Shown: positions 15,538-22,829 of the stretch, one piece after another | How the letters are laid out: the number at the start of each line of letters is the position of its first letter | How positions within the stretch are numbered: the stretch's first letter is position 1 | Assembly (NCBI GenBank): GCA_023251935.1 | Contig: JAHEXV010000022.1 | Location: 1-34,958 of the forward strand | Direction: 5' to 3' | DNA length: 34,958 nucleotides | Source of the DNA: a bacterium | Lineage (GTDB): Bacteria; Actinomycetota; Thermoleophilia; Solirubrobacterales; 70-9 | The notes under the pieces: generated by a model | The model's database searches: none | Seen by the model: only the letters and a program-made list of their open reading frames with translations | Told to the model about the DNA's origin: nothing | Translations under genes and position numbers: made by a program

Positions 15538-16461
15538 TCAGCCGGCGGGCGCCGGCGCCTGCCGGCCTCGCTCGAGCTCGCGCTGGCGCTGGCGGTGGAG
15601 GCCGATCTGGACGCCGAACAGGCTCGCGATCGTCAGCGCGGCGACGGTGACCGACGGGATCAGAACCGCCTTCGGCACGTGCTCCTTGGTGATCAGGGCG
15701 ATCGACGAGGCGATCAGGACCAGGCCGAGCGCGTTGCGCAGAAAGCCGGTCGGAACCCTGACCGCGAGCTGGCTTCCGATCAGCACCCCCGGGATCGAGC
15801 CGACGAGGATGTTCGCGGCGAGCCCGAGGTCGACGTTGCCGCCCACCCAGTGGGCCAGGCCGGCGGCCCAGAGCAGGATGGCGGCGTGGAAGACGTCGGT
15901 TCCGACGACCCGCTGAGGGGTGAGCCGGAACACGGCGATCAGCACCAGCGCGATCAGCGTCCCGCTGCCGGCCGACGTCAGCCCGATCACGAAGCCGGTG
16001 ACGGCGCCGGTGATCACCGCCGCGACGATATGGCGGCGGTAGAGGTGCATCGAGGATCGCTCCGGGATCACGTCGCGCAGGAACAGGGCCCGAATCAGCG
16101 TCGCGACGCCGACGACCAGGAGGGCCGACGCGACCATCCCCAGCACCACCTTGTTGACCTCGTCCTCGCCGTAGCTGCGCTGGAGGATCTCGATCAGCCA
16201 GACGCCGGCGATCGCCATCGGAACGCTTCCCACCGCCAGCCACAGGGCGATTCCGCGGTGGACGGTGCGGTGCTTGAGGTGGCGCCAGGCCCCCGCCGTC
16301 TTGGTCACCGCGCCGTAGAAGATGTCCGTCCCGACCGCGGTCACCGGCTGGATCCCGAAGGCCAGGATCAGAAGCGGGGTCATCAACGATCCGCCGCCCA
16401 TGCCGGTCATTCCGATCAGCATGCCGATTCCGAAGCCGAATACGACGATGACTGGATCCAT
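15538..16461 (-). CDS. TauE/SafE-family anion exporter, 307 aa
   Basis: A membrane transporter of the sulfite exporter TauE/SafE family with about eight helices. The N-terminal helix pair contains FGFGIGMLIGMTGMGGGSLM, the family's glycine-rich repeat. It recurs in the second half as ITGAVTGFVIGLTSAGSGTL, followed by a PQRVVGTDVFHAAI block mirroring VTAVGTDIFYGAV. Such proteins move sulfite, sulfonates, sulfate or other organic anions. ATG at 16461 starts right at helix 1. A GTG at 16494 would add 11 residues. Its position beside an Rrf2 regulator and sulfate-reduction genes favours a sulfur anion. A motif shared with the sulfite reductase promoter lies about 60 bp upstream. Confidence 0.88.
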   Translation of the reverse strand: MDPVIVVFGFGIGMLIGMTGMGGGSLMTPLLILAFGIQPVTAVGTDIFYGAVTKTAGAWRHLKHRTVHRGIALWLAVGSVPMAIAGVWLIEILQRSYGEDEVNKVVLGMVASALLVVGVATLIRALFLRDVIPERSSMHLYRRHIVAAVITGAVTGFVIGLTSAGSGTLIALVLIAVFRLTPQRVVGTDVFHAAILLWAAGLAHWVGGNVDLGLAANILVGSIPGVLIGSQLAVRVPTGFLRNALGLVLIASSIALITKEHVPKAVLIPSVTVAALTIASLFGVQIGLHRQRQRELERGRQAPAPAG

Positions 16462-16518
16462 TGCCTGGGGGTGGGATGAGAGTGGCTGGCCCACCGCGAG
16501 CCAGCCTTCCGGCCTTTG

Positions 16519-16535
16519 TTGACCGGTTTAGTGAC
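16519..16535 (-). promoter_or_regulatory. candidate operator upstream of the TauE gene
   Basis: In the 163-bp gap between the TauE start and the Rrf2 stop, the + strand reads GTTGACCGGTTTAGTGA. A near match, CTGACCGGCTTTAAGG, lies upstream of the sulfite reductase operon at 22293-22308. The shared core TGACCGG(C)TTTA could be the site of the neighbouring Rrf2 regulator. No other feature was seen in the gap. Confidence 0.3.
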
Positions 16536-16624
16536 GAACGCGCGGACGATCGTAGCGGAATTGGCCACTGCCGGCTTGATCACGGCGCTTTTGCACTGCA
16601 AGCGGCGCCTGGATCGAAGGGTGC

Positions 16625-17083
16625 CTAGCGAACTTCCCAGGCGTCCGGGTCGGCGATCAGCCGCCGAACCCTGCGGGGCAGCTCGCCGCTGGTCAGGTCG
16701 GCCAGCGTCACCTGCTCCAGCACCTCCCGCAGGTTGGCTCGGACCGCGACCCACACATCCCGCAGGTGCTCCGCCGCCCCTGGATAGTGCGTCGCCTCAG
16801 GCGCCGAGTCCTGGATGTTGGCCAGGGGCCCCTCGACCGCCCGAATCACGTCGGCCACGGTGATCTCCTCCGCCGGGCGGGCGAGCCAGTAGCCACCCCG
16901 CGCCCCGCGCCTGGCCCGCACCAGCCGCGCGTGCTTGAGCTCCAGCAGGATGTGCTCCAGGAACTGAAGCGGGATGTCCTGCGCCTCGGACAGGTGCTCG
17001 CCCTTGACCGGCTGTCCATCCGGGGACGCGGCGAGCTCGGCGGCGGCCCGGACTGCGTAGTCGGCTTTGGCGGTGATTCTCAT
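16625..17083 (-). CDS. Rrf2-family transcriptional regulator, no cysteines, 152 aa
   Basis: A winged-helix repressor of the Rrf2 family. It begins MRITAKADYAVRAAAELAAS, the family start. The recognition region is IPLQFLEHILLELKHARLVR, and the wing is RRGARGGYWLARPAEEITV. IscR, NsrR and RsrR carry three cysteines for an iron-sulfur cluster around residues 90-110. Here there is no cysteine at all, so the signal is not an Fe-S cluster. CymR of Bacillus, which controls cysteine synthesis genes, is the closest functional analogy given the sulfate-assimilation neighbours. It diverges from the PHP gene with 43 bp between starts, which probably hold both promoters. Confidence 0.88.
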   Translation of the reverse strand: MRITAKADYAVRAAAELAASPDGQPVKGEHLSEAQDIPLQFLEHILLELKHARLVRARRGARGGYWLARPAEEITVADVIRAVEGPLANIQDSAPEATHYPGAAEHLRDVWVAVRANLREVLEQVTLADLTSGELPRRVRRLIADPDAWEVR

Positions 17084-17126
17084 CTCAGGTCGGGGCTCGC
17101 CGGTTTCGGGAACAATTGCGCCCGCG

Positions 17127-17945
17127 ATGATCGATCTGCAGGCACACTCGACCGTATCGGATGGACAGCTCGAGCCGTCGGCGGTCGCCAGGGCGGCGGC
17201 CGACGCGGGGGTGAGCGTGATGTCGCTGACCGACCACGACTCGGTCGCGGGGGTCCCGGCGGCGGCGGCGGCGGCGCAGGAGGCCGGGATCGAATGCGTG
17301 CCGGCGGTCGAGCTGTCCTGCGTGCACGCCTACTCGGACGACCTGCACATACTCGGGTACTGGCTCGACCCCGACCAGATCGCCCCGGCCTGCGAGCGCG
17401 CCCAGGCCGAACGCGTCAACCGGGCCCGGGAGATCATCGAGCGTTTGAACGCCCTCGGCGTCGAGGTCAGCTTCGAGGCCGCGGTCGCCGAGGCGGGCGC
17501 CGCGGACTCGATCGGCCGCCCCCACATCGCGCGGGCGGCGGGCGCCGGTCCCGACCTCGGCCCCTTCTTCGAGGAGTACCTGGTCCCCGGCGCCAAGGCC
17601 TTCGTGCCGCGCCGGTGGCCGAGCGCGGATGAGGCCGTCGAGCTGATCCACGGCGCGGGTGGCGCGGCGGTCGTCGCCCATCCCTATTGGGACGTCTCCG
17701 AGCCTTCCCAGGTGCGGGACCTGGTCGAGACCCTGCGCCGCGACATCGGCCTCGAGGGGATCGAGACCTTCTATCCCCCTCACACGAGGGAGCAGACCGC
17801 CCACTGCCTGGAGCTCTGCGACGAGCTCGGCCTGGTCCCCACGGGGTCCTCGGATTTCCACGGCCCGACGCACAAGACCTTCTCGCGCTTTCTCGCCTAC
17901 GACACCTACGGCCTCGGCGAGCCGCAGGTTCCTCCCAGGCCGTAG
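17127..17945 (+). CDS. PHP-domain phosphoesterase (RNase AM / nucleoside 3',5'-bisphosphatase type), 272 aa
   Basis: A metal-dependent PHP-fold phosphoesterase like YciV/RNase AM and its relatives that hydrolyse 3',5'-nucleoside bisphosphates such as pAp. Metal-ligand motifs are DLQAHSTVSDG (about 3-13), SLTDHDSVAG (about 35-44), VPAVELSC, GRPHIARA, VVAHPYW and GSSDFHG near the end. The first ligand motif has Gln where many PHP enzymes have His (DLHxH). ATG at 17127 starts exactly at the first strand. Sitting beside PAPS-forming genes, it could remove the by-product pAp. That is inference, because it is on the opposite strand and convergent with cysC, sharing a hairpin terminator. Confidence 0.85.
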   Translation: MIDLQAHSTVSDGQLEPSAVARAAADAGVSVMSLTDHDSVAGVPAAAAAAQEAGIECVPAVELSCVHAYSDDLHILGYWLDPDQIAPACERAQAERVNRAREIIERLNALGVEVSFEAAVAEAGAADSIGRPHIARAAGAGPDLGPFFEEYLVPGAKAFVPRRWPSADEAVELIHGAGGAAVVAHPYWDVSEPSQVRDLVETLRRDIGLEGIETFYPPHTREQTAHCLELCDELGLVPTGSSDFHGPTHKTFSRFLAYDTYGLGEPQVPPRP

Positions 17946-17973
17946 CCGCTCGGCTTCAGCCGCGAGCGGCTAC
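17942..17973. terminator. bidirectional hairpin terminator between PHP gene and cysC
   Basis: GTAGCCGCTCG (17942-17952) and CGAGCGGCTAC (17963-17973) form a perfect 11-bp stem around a 10-base loop. The stem contains the stop codon of the PHP gene and overlaps the end of cysC, so one hairpin serves two convergent transcripts. Confidence 0.65.
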
Positions 17974-18512
17974 GCCGCCGGGATCAGCCCCTGCTGCTCG
18001 AGGTAGTCCAGGATCTGGTGGGCGGACTCCTCGGGGGACTGTTCCTCGGTGTCGATCACCAGTTCGGCGTTCTCGGGCGGCTCATAGGGATCCGAGACCC
18101 CGGTGAACTCCTTGATCTCGCCGGATCGCGCCTTCGCGTAGAGCCCCTTCACATCGCGTCGCTCGCACTCCTCCACCGAGGCCTTCACGTACGCCTCGAT
18201 GAATCGGCCGTCCATCTTCGCCCGCGCCTCGTCGCGAAGCTGGCGGTAGGGCGAGATCGCAGCGGTGATCACCGGCACCTCATTGCGCGACAAGAGGTCG
18301 GCGACGAAGGCGACCCGCCGGATGTTGGTGTCGCGGTCCTCCTTCGAGAACCCGAGGCCCTTGGAGAGGTTCTGACGGACGATGTCTCCGTCGAGGACCT
18401 CGAGCTTGGAGCCGCGCCGGCGCAGCTCCTTGACCAGGACGTTGGTGATCGTCGTCTTGCCCGATCCGGACAGCCCCGTGAACCAGAGGCAGAAGCCCTT
18501 CTCAGCGGCCAT
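17970..18512 (-). CDS. cysC: adenylylsulfate (APS) kinase, 180 aa
   Basis: Phosphorylates APS at the 3' position with ATP to make PAPS. It has the P-loop GLSGSGKTT (about 13-21), the DGDIVRQNLSKGLGFS substrate block, NIRRVAFVADLL, and FIEAYVKASVEECERRDVKGLY. The lid contains KEFTGVSDPYEPPENAEL, typical of CysC. Length is normal for a stand-alone enzyme. The ATG at 18512 overlaps the end of sat by 11 bp, so it is the last gene of the sulfite reductase - cysH - sat - cysC operon. Its product is not needed if CysH uses APS directly, which makes its presence informative. Confidence 0.96.
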   Translation of the reverse strand: MAAEKGFCLWFTGLSGSGKTTITNVLVKELRRRGSKLEVLDGDIVRQNLSKGLGFSKEDRDTNIRRVAFVADLLSRNEVPVITAAISPYRQLRDEARAKMDGRFIEAYVKASVEECERRDVKGLYAKARSGEIKEFTGVSDPYEPPENAELVIDTEEQSPEESAHQILDYLEQQGLIPAA

Positions 18513-19596
18513 CGGTCGCCGACTCCTTTCCGTATGCGTCCATCAGGATCGCTGCAACCTCTTCCCTGGTGAACTCGTGCGGCGGGGTCTCCCCGCGAGA
18601 GAGCATCTCGCGGACCTTGGTGCCCGAGAGGAACAGGTGCGATTCCTGCGGATGGGGACAGGTCTTGTCCGACGCCATTCCCTCGCAATCCTGGCACCAG
18701 AAGGTGTGCTCGAAGAACAGCGGCTCGATCCCGAGCTCGCCGATGTCGATGTCGTCGAAGATCCGCTGCGCGTCGTAGGTGCCGTAGTAGTCGCCGACCC
18801 CGGCATGGTCCCGCCCGACGATGAAGTGGGTGCAGCCGTAGTTGCGGCGGATGATCGCGTGCAGCACCGCTTCGCGCGGCCCCGCGTAGTGCATCTTCGC
18901 CGGGTTGACGCCGAGGATGACGCGCTCCGGGTGGTAGTAGCGCTCCATCAGGATCTCGTAGCAGCGCATCCGCACGTCCGCCGGGATGTCACCCTCCTTG
19001 GTCTCGCCGATCAGCGGATGCAGGAACAGCCCGTCGGAGACCTCGAGCGCCGCCTTGGTCAGGTACTCGTGGGCGCGGTGGATCGGGTTGCGGGTCTGAA
19101 AGGCGACGATCCGCTTCCAGCCGCGGTCGGCGAACGCCTTCCTCGACTCCTCGGGCGTCAGGTACCGGCGCGCGAACGCCTTTTCGTGGTCCGGCAGGGC
19201 GACCGCTTCGATCGGCCCGGCGAGGCAACGCGTACCCTCGCGGCGAATCGCGGCGACCCCGGGGTGCTCGTCGTCGGTGGTCCGGTAGACGAGCTCGGCC
19301 TCGGTGTCGACGTCGCGGTCGAACACCTCGCTCACCTCCAGGCGGCCGAGACGCTTGCCGTTCGGGGCGCTCAGCTCGACCACGTCCCCCGCCGACGCCT
19401 CGAGATCCGTCGCGAGGGTGATCGGGATCGACCAGATCTCGCCGCTTTCGAGGCGCATCCGCTCGCACACCGAGCGCCAGTCGGCGGCGCCCATGAAGCC
19501 CTCGAGCGGGGCGAAGCCACCGTTCGAGAGCAGCTCGAAGTCGGAGGCCTGGCGCGCGCTCAGCGTCAGCGCCAGCGCCGTCTCCGGGCTACCCAT
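18502..19596 (-). CDS. sat: sulfate adenylyltransferase (ATP sulfurylase), 364 aa
   Basis: Forms APS and pyrophosphate from ATP and sulfate. This is the single-chain Sat type, not the CysDN type. Active-site motifs are QTRNPIHRAHE (about 167-177) and GRDHAGVGDYY (about 258-268). A cysteine/histidine cluster WCQDCEGMASDKTCPHP (about 304-320) matches the zinc site known in thermophilic and archaeal-type ATP sulfurylases. The N-terminal PUA-like domain begins TLSARQASDFELLSNGGFAP. The ATG at 19596 overlaps the end of cysH by 8 bp. No kinase domain is fused to it, because cysC is separate and downstream. Confidence 0.96.
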   Translation of the reverse strand: MGSPETALALTLSARQASDFELLSNGGFAPLEGFMGAADWRSVCERMRLESGEIWSIPITLATDLEASAGDVVELSAPNGKRLGRLEVSEVFDRDVDTEAELVYRTTDDEHPGVAAIRREGTRCLAGPIEAVALPDHEKAFARRYLTPEESRKAFADRGWKRIVAFQTRNPIHRAHEYLTKAALEVSDGLFLHPLIGETKEGDIPADVRMRCYEILMERYYHPERVILGVNPAKMHYAGPREAVLHAIIRRNYGCTHFIVGRDHAGVGDYYGTYDAQRIFDDIDIGELGIEPLFFEHTFWCQDCEGMASDKTCPHPQESHLFLSGTKVREMLSRGETPPHEFTREEVAAILMDAYGKESATDGR

Positions 19597-20398
19597 TTAT
19601 GCCGCACTCGGTCCGGTCGGTTCCAGCCCAGCGGCCGGCGCGATCACTCTCGCCCTCGCCGGGTTTCGAGGTGCAGGGGATGCACCCGATCGACGGATAG
19701 CCCTGGTCGTGGAGGGGGTTGTACGGCACGTGGTGCTCCTTGATGTGGTTCCAGACTCGCTTGTCGTCCCAGTCCGCCAGCGGGTTCAGCTTCCAGAGCC
19801 CGAAGCGCTTGTCCCAGCCGAACTTGGCTGCCGTTGCGCGGGTCTCCGAATCGACCCTGCGGATTCCGGAGACCCAGCACTCGGCGCCGTTCAGCGCCTC
19901 GCGCATCGCCTCCACCTTGCGGATCCCGCAGCAGGCGTCCGGATCGCGGCGCCAGAGGTTAGCGCCATGTTGCTCCTCCTGCTCGGCGAGAGTGATGCCG
20001 GCGTAGCGGTCGAATTCGACCCCGTAGTGCTCGGCGAGGGCGTCGCGCGTCGTGTAGGTCTCCGGGAACAGGAGCTCGGTGTCGAGGTAGAAGAATCGAG
20101 CGCTCGGGTCGATCCGGTGAGCGATGTCGACCATCACGGAGCTGGTCTTCTGAAACGAGACCGCGAAGCGAAGGCTTGGATGAAAGGTCTCCATCGCCCA
20201 GGCGATCGCCTCGTCGGCACCCAGGCGATCGACCTCGGCCGAGATCTCCTTCGGATCCACCACGTGGCCGTTGATCGTAGGGAGCCTCCCGGGACGGCCG
20301 TTGCCGTTCGCGGGCAGCTCCTCGCCCTCGTGCAGCGGGCGAGGCCGCTCCAGTGGCGGGGTGCGAGTGGCGAGTGGCGACTCCGTCAAACCGCGCAC
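19589..20398 (-). CDS. cysH: phosphoadenylyl/adenylylsulfate reductase with Fe-S motif, 269 aa
   Basis: Reduces APS or PAPS to sulfite with thioredoxin as donor. It has the PP-loop ATPase-like fold (RFAVSFQKTSSVMVDI, FFYLDTELLFPETY). The cysteine pair in DACCGIRKVEAM (about 152) and the second pair GCIPCTS (about 235) bind a 4Fe-4S cluster. Enzymes with this cluster prefer APS, and those without it use PAPS. The redox-active cysteine is in TECGIN at the C-terminus, where histidine usually follows (ECGIH/ECGLH). The GTG start at 20398 lies inside the sulfite reductase gene (13-bp overlap). The first 40 residues are low-complexity, so a later start cannot be excluded. Confidence 0.93.
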   Translation of the reverse strand: MRGLTESPLATRTPPLERPRPLHEGEELPANGNGRPGRLPTINGHVVDPKEISAEVDRLGADEAIAWAMETFHPSLRFAVSFQKTSSVMVDIAHRIDPSARFFYLDTELLFPETYTTRDALAEHYGVEFDRYAGITLAEQEEQHGANLWRRDPDACCGIRKVEAMREALNGAECWVSGIRRVDSETRATAAKFGWDKRFGLWKLNPLADWDDKRVWNHIKEHHVPYNPLHDQGYPSIGCIPCTSKPGEGESDRAGRWAGTDRTECGING

Positions 20399-22269
20399 TC
20401 CCCTTCGCCACGCTCCACCTTGTAGGGGTCGGAGCGGCTCCAGTCGATGAAGTGGTTCAGGTTCTCGAGGCTGAACTCGACCGGCATCGCCAGGTCCTTG
20501 ACGCGCGCCTCGAAGGGGTCCGTTCCGACTCGCTCGACGAAGCCGTTGAACTCCTCGCCGTCAGTGCGAGCCTCCTCGTAGAAGCGCACCCAGCGCTCAA
20601 CTGCGTCGGGCACGCGCTTGGCCGGCAAGCGTGCCTTCAGCCGGTGGCCGAGGACGATCTCGCCACCCTCGTAGTTGCCCCCCAGATGGGCGATGTAGGC
20701 GGGGATGTGGCGGTCGCCGACCTTGATCGAGGCGCCGTAGAAGCCGATGTTGGCGATGTGGTGCTGGGCGCAGCCGTTCGGGCAGCCGCTCATCTTGACG
20801 TGGATCCGCCTGGTCAGCGGGTCGCTGACACCCATCGCCTCGAGCCGCTCCTGAACCGCCCGGTTCAGACCCATCGAGCTGGTGATCCCGAGCTTGCAGC
20901 TGTCGGTGCCGGGGCAGCTGACGACGTCGGTGATCTCGCGCGGTCCCACGTCGCCCAGGCCGAGCTCGCGAAGCCGCTGCCAGACGTCGTAGACCGACTC
21001 GTCGCGCACCCAGCGAAGGACGAAGTTCTGCTGCGCCGAGGTGCGCGCGTAGCCGCCCGTGTACTCGCTCGTGATCTGCGCCAGGCCGCGAAGCTGCTCG
21101 GGAGTCAGGTCGCCGCGAGTCACCTTGACCTCCACGGCGCTGAAGCCCTGCTGGCGCTGCTGCTTGACGTTGGCGCCGCGGAAGCGGTCGAACTCCGAGT
21201 GGTCGCCGTTCGGGCTCCCGGGCGCGGGCGCGGGCGGCGGCGCCTTCGCCTCCTCGTCGTCGATCAGCTTCAGGCGCTCGACGTCGAAGTCGCGCTCGGC
21301 GACCCAGTCGCCCTCCAGCTCCTCTTCGACCATCTCCCTGAACGCATCGATGCCGACCTTGTCGACCAGCACCTTGATCCGGGCGCGGGCGCGGTTCTCA
21401 CGCAACCATTCCTGGCGGTCGAAGATCCGCCAGCAGGCCTCCGCGACCTTCAGATAGTCGCCGTTCTCGAGCTCGCTGAACTCGTACAGGGTGGGAGCGA
21501 TCCGGGGCATGATCGAGGTCCCGCCACCCACCCGGATCTCCACCCCGCGGACGCCGTCGCGGAGCCGGGGGATGAAGCCGATGTCGTGGATGCCGGTCAT
21601 CGCCACGTCCTCGTCGGTGGCCGTGAATGCGGTCTTCACCTTGCGCGGCATCAGCTGGGTGACCGGGTGGCGAACGAAGTAGCGGACGTAGGCCATCGCG
21701 TAGGGAGTGATGTCGAACAACTCGCCCTCGGTGATCCCGGCCCAGGGGTCGCCGGTGACGTTGCGGATCGTGTTGCCGCAGCCCTCTCGCGAGGACAGCC
21801 CGGCGTCGCTGATGTGGCGGATGAACTTGGCCGCGTCCTCCAGCGGCATGTGATGAATCTGGATGTTCTCGCGGGTCGTGATGTGGCCCTTGCGAAGCGG
21901 GGCCCAGCGCTCGATCGCGTCCGCGAACGCGTCGAGCTGGTCCGGGGTGATGCCGCCGAGCGGCAGCTTGACGCGGATCATCTGCACGTCGGGCTGGCGC
22001 TGGCCGTAGACGCCCTGCTTGAGGCGGAAGCCGATGAACTTGTCCTCCGGAACCTCGCCCCGCGCGAACTTCGCCGCCTCGGTGTCGAAGTCGTCGAACT
22101 CGCGCTCGAGGATCGGGATCACGTGACCGGGCACGTCCTCGTAGCGCTCCGGGTTCTCGAGCGAGCCGACCCGCCCCTTGCCGGGCTGGTCCTTTTGGCT
22201 CACTTTGAGCTCGTGCTCGGCGGTGACCCTGTCGGCCACCGACCGCTGCTCGACCGCCGTCGGCTCCAT
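20386..22269 (-). CDS. siroheme-dependent nitrite/sulfite reductase, probably assimilatory sulfite reductase, 627 aa
   Basis: Six-electron reduction of sulfite to sulfide with ferredoxin, using siroheme coupled to a 4Fe-4S cluster. Two ferrodoxin-like halves are seen (GQRQPDVQMIRVKLPLGGIT near 90-110, and TSAQQNFVLRWVRD near 415). The cluster cysteines are in CPGTDSCKLG (about 450 and 456) and SGCPNGCAQH (about 492 and 496). A proline/alanine linker (about 345-365, APPPAPAPGSPNGD) separates the halves. ATG at 22269. It is the first gene of a four-gene overlapping operon with cysH, sat and cysC, which decides for sulfite over nitrite. No siroheme synthesis gene is in the window. Confidence 0.93.
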   Translation of the reverse strand: MEPTAVEQRSVADRVTAEHELKVSQKDQPGKGRVGSLENPERYEDVPGHVIPILEREFDDFDTEAAKFARGEVPEDKFIGFRLKQGVYGQRQPDVQMIRVKLPLGGITPDQLDAFADAIERWAPLRKGHITTRENIQIHHMPLEDAAKFIRHISDAGLSSREGCGNTIRNVTGDPWAGITEGELFDITPYAMAYVRYFVRHPVTQLMPRKVKTAFTATDEDVAMTGIHDIGFIPRLRDGVRGVEIRVGGGTSIMPRIAPTLYEFSELENGDYLKVAEACWRIFDRQEWLRENRARARIKVLVDKVGIDAFREMVEEELEGDWVAERDFDVERLKLIDDEEAKAPPPAPAPGSPNGDHSEFDRFRGANVKQQRQQGFSAVEVKVTRGDLTPEQLRGLAQITSEYTGGYARTSAQQNFVLRWVRDESVYDVWQRLRELGLGDVGPREITDVVSCPGTDSCKLGITSSMGLNRAVQERLEAMGVSDPLTRRIHVKMSGCPNGCAQHHIANIGFYGASIKVGDRHIPAYIAHLGGNYEGGEIVLGHRLKARLPAKRVPDAVERWVRFYEEARTDGEEFNGFVERVGTDPFEARVKDLAMPVEFSLENLNHFIDWSRSDPYKVERGEGECAV

Positions 22270-22317
22270 GCGACGGCATATTACACAAATCCTGACCGGC
22301 TTTAAGGCATTTAGGCG
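22270..22317 (-). promoter_or_regulatory. AT-rich promoter/operator region of the sulfate-reduction operon
   Basis: A short AT-rich stretch unlike the surrounding DNA. On the - strand it reads CCTAAATG-CCTTAAAG-CCGGTCA and then TTTGTGTAATATGCC before the ATG of sulfite reductase. TAATAT could be a -10 box, with TTAAAG about 16 bases before it. The two 8-base near-repeats and the CCGGTCA core could bind a regulator, and the core also occurs upstream of the TauE gene. Confidence 0.4.
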
Positions 22318-22527
22318 TCAGTCGATGTCGGTGCTCTCGATCAGGAACGCGACCCGCACGTGGGCGCGAAACTCGTCGAGGTTCTCGCCCCGGATCCCGG
22401 TGCTGACGATGTCCACGGCGCGGATGTTTCGCAGCGAGCTCTGCGCCTGCTTCAGCGCCTGCATCGCCGCGTCGTCGCTGGACGTCTTCGAGCTTCCGAC
22501 CAGCTCGATGATCTTGACTACCGCCAC
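22318..22527 (-). CDS. dodecin-family protein, 69 aa
   Basis: A small protein that assembles into a hollow dodecamer, in most members storing flavin or coenzyme A. The sequence MAVVKIIELVGSS followed by SLRNIRAVDIVSTGIRG and HVRVAFLIES matches the strand-helix-strand-strand fold. The GTG at 22527 follows a strong ribosome site (AGGAGGAGAG). The flavin-stacking Trp of the archaeal type (RW in the second strand) is replaced (RAVDIV). Such variants exist, and flavin binding is then uncertain. It lies 48 bp upstream of sulfite reductase on the same strand and may share its transcript. Confidence 0.88.
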   Translation of the reverse strand: MAVVKIIELVGSSKTSSDDAAMQALKQAQSSLRNIRAVDIVSTGIRGENLDEFRAHVRVAFLIESTDID

Positions 22528-22566
22528 TCTCTCCTCCTGTCAGGTCGACTGTGTGTGACGTGTGTT

Positions 22567-22797
22567 CTATCCGGAACGCGCGCCCCAGGCAAGCGCAGCC
22601 GACCTCGAGACGCCCTCCCGCAGCGCCGCTTGGTGCCACGGGCTGGGCGGCGGGCCGGCGCGGCCGCGCGGCGGCGTTGTGTCGGCCAGGAACCGTTCGA
22701 GTGCGGCGACCACGGCCGCGGCCTCGCTCTCGGAAGCCGGCTCGGTCAGCAGCTCGATGCTCGGTCTGGGCGGGCGACGCTCGCCGTTCCTTGCCAT
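22567..22797 (-). CDS. candidate acyl-CoA carboxylase epsilon subunit
   Basis: ATG at 22797, 76 residues. The layout is that of the small epsilon subunit of actinobacterial acyl-CoA carboxylases: a short strand (SIELLTEP), an acidic helix with EAAAVVAALERFLADT, a proline/glycine-rich linker, and a C-terminal PSPWHQAALREGV block with the conserved Trp. Epsilon subunits stabilise the alpha-beta complex. In other actinobacteria the gene usually follows the beta-subunit gene directly. Here the beta gene is about 2 kb upstream on the same strand, with other genes between. The match is from pattern only. Confidence 0.5.
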   Translation of the reverse strand: MARNGERRPPRPSIELLTEPASESEAAAVVAALERFLADTTPPRGRAGPPPSPWHQAALREGVSRSAALAWGARSG

Positions 22798-22829
22798 CCC
22801 GCTCAATCTAACCCCAATAACCTCCCCGC

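Noticed and set aside
20386-22269. Nitrite reductase
   Set aside because: The motifs fit both, but overlap with cysH, sat and cysC makes sulfite the likely substrate.
20353-22305. 650-codon open frame opposite the sulfite reductase gene
   Set aside because: Composition is typical of an antisense frame of a GC-rich gene, while the opposite strand encodes unmistakable siroheme and cluster motifs.
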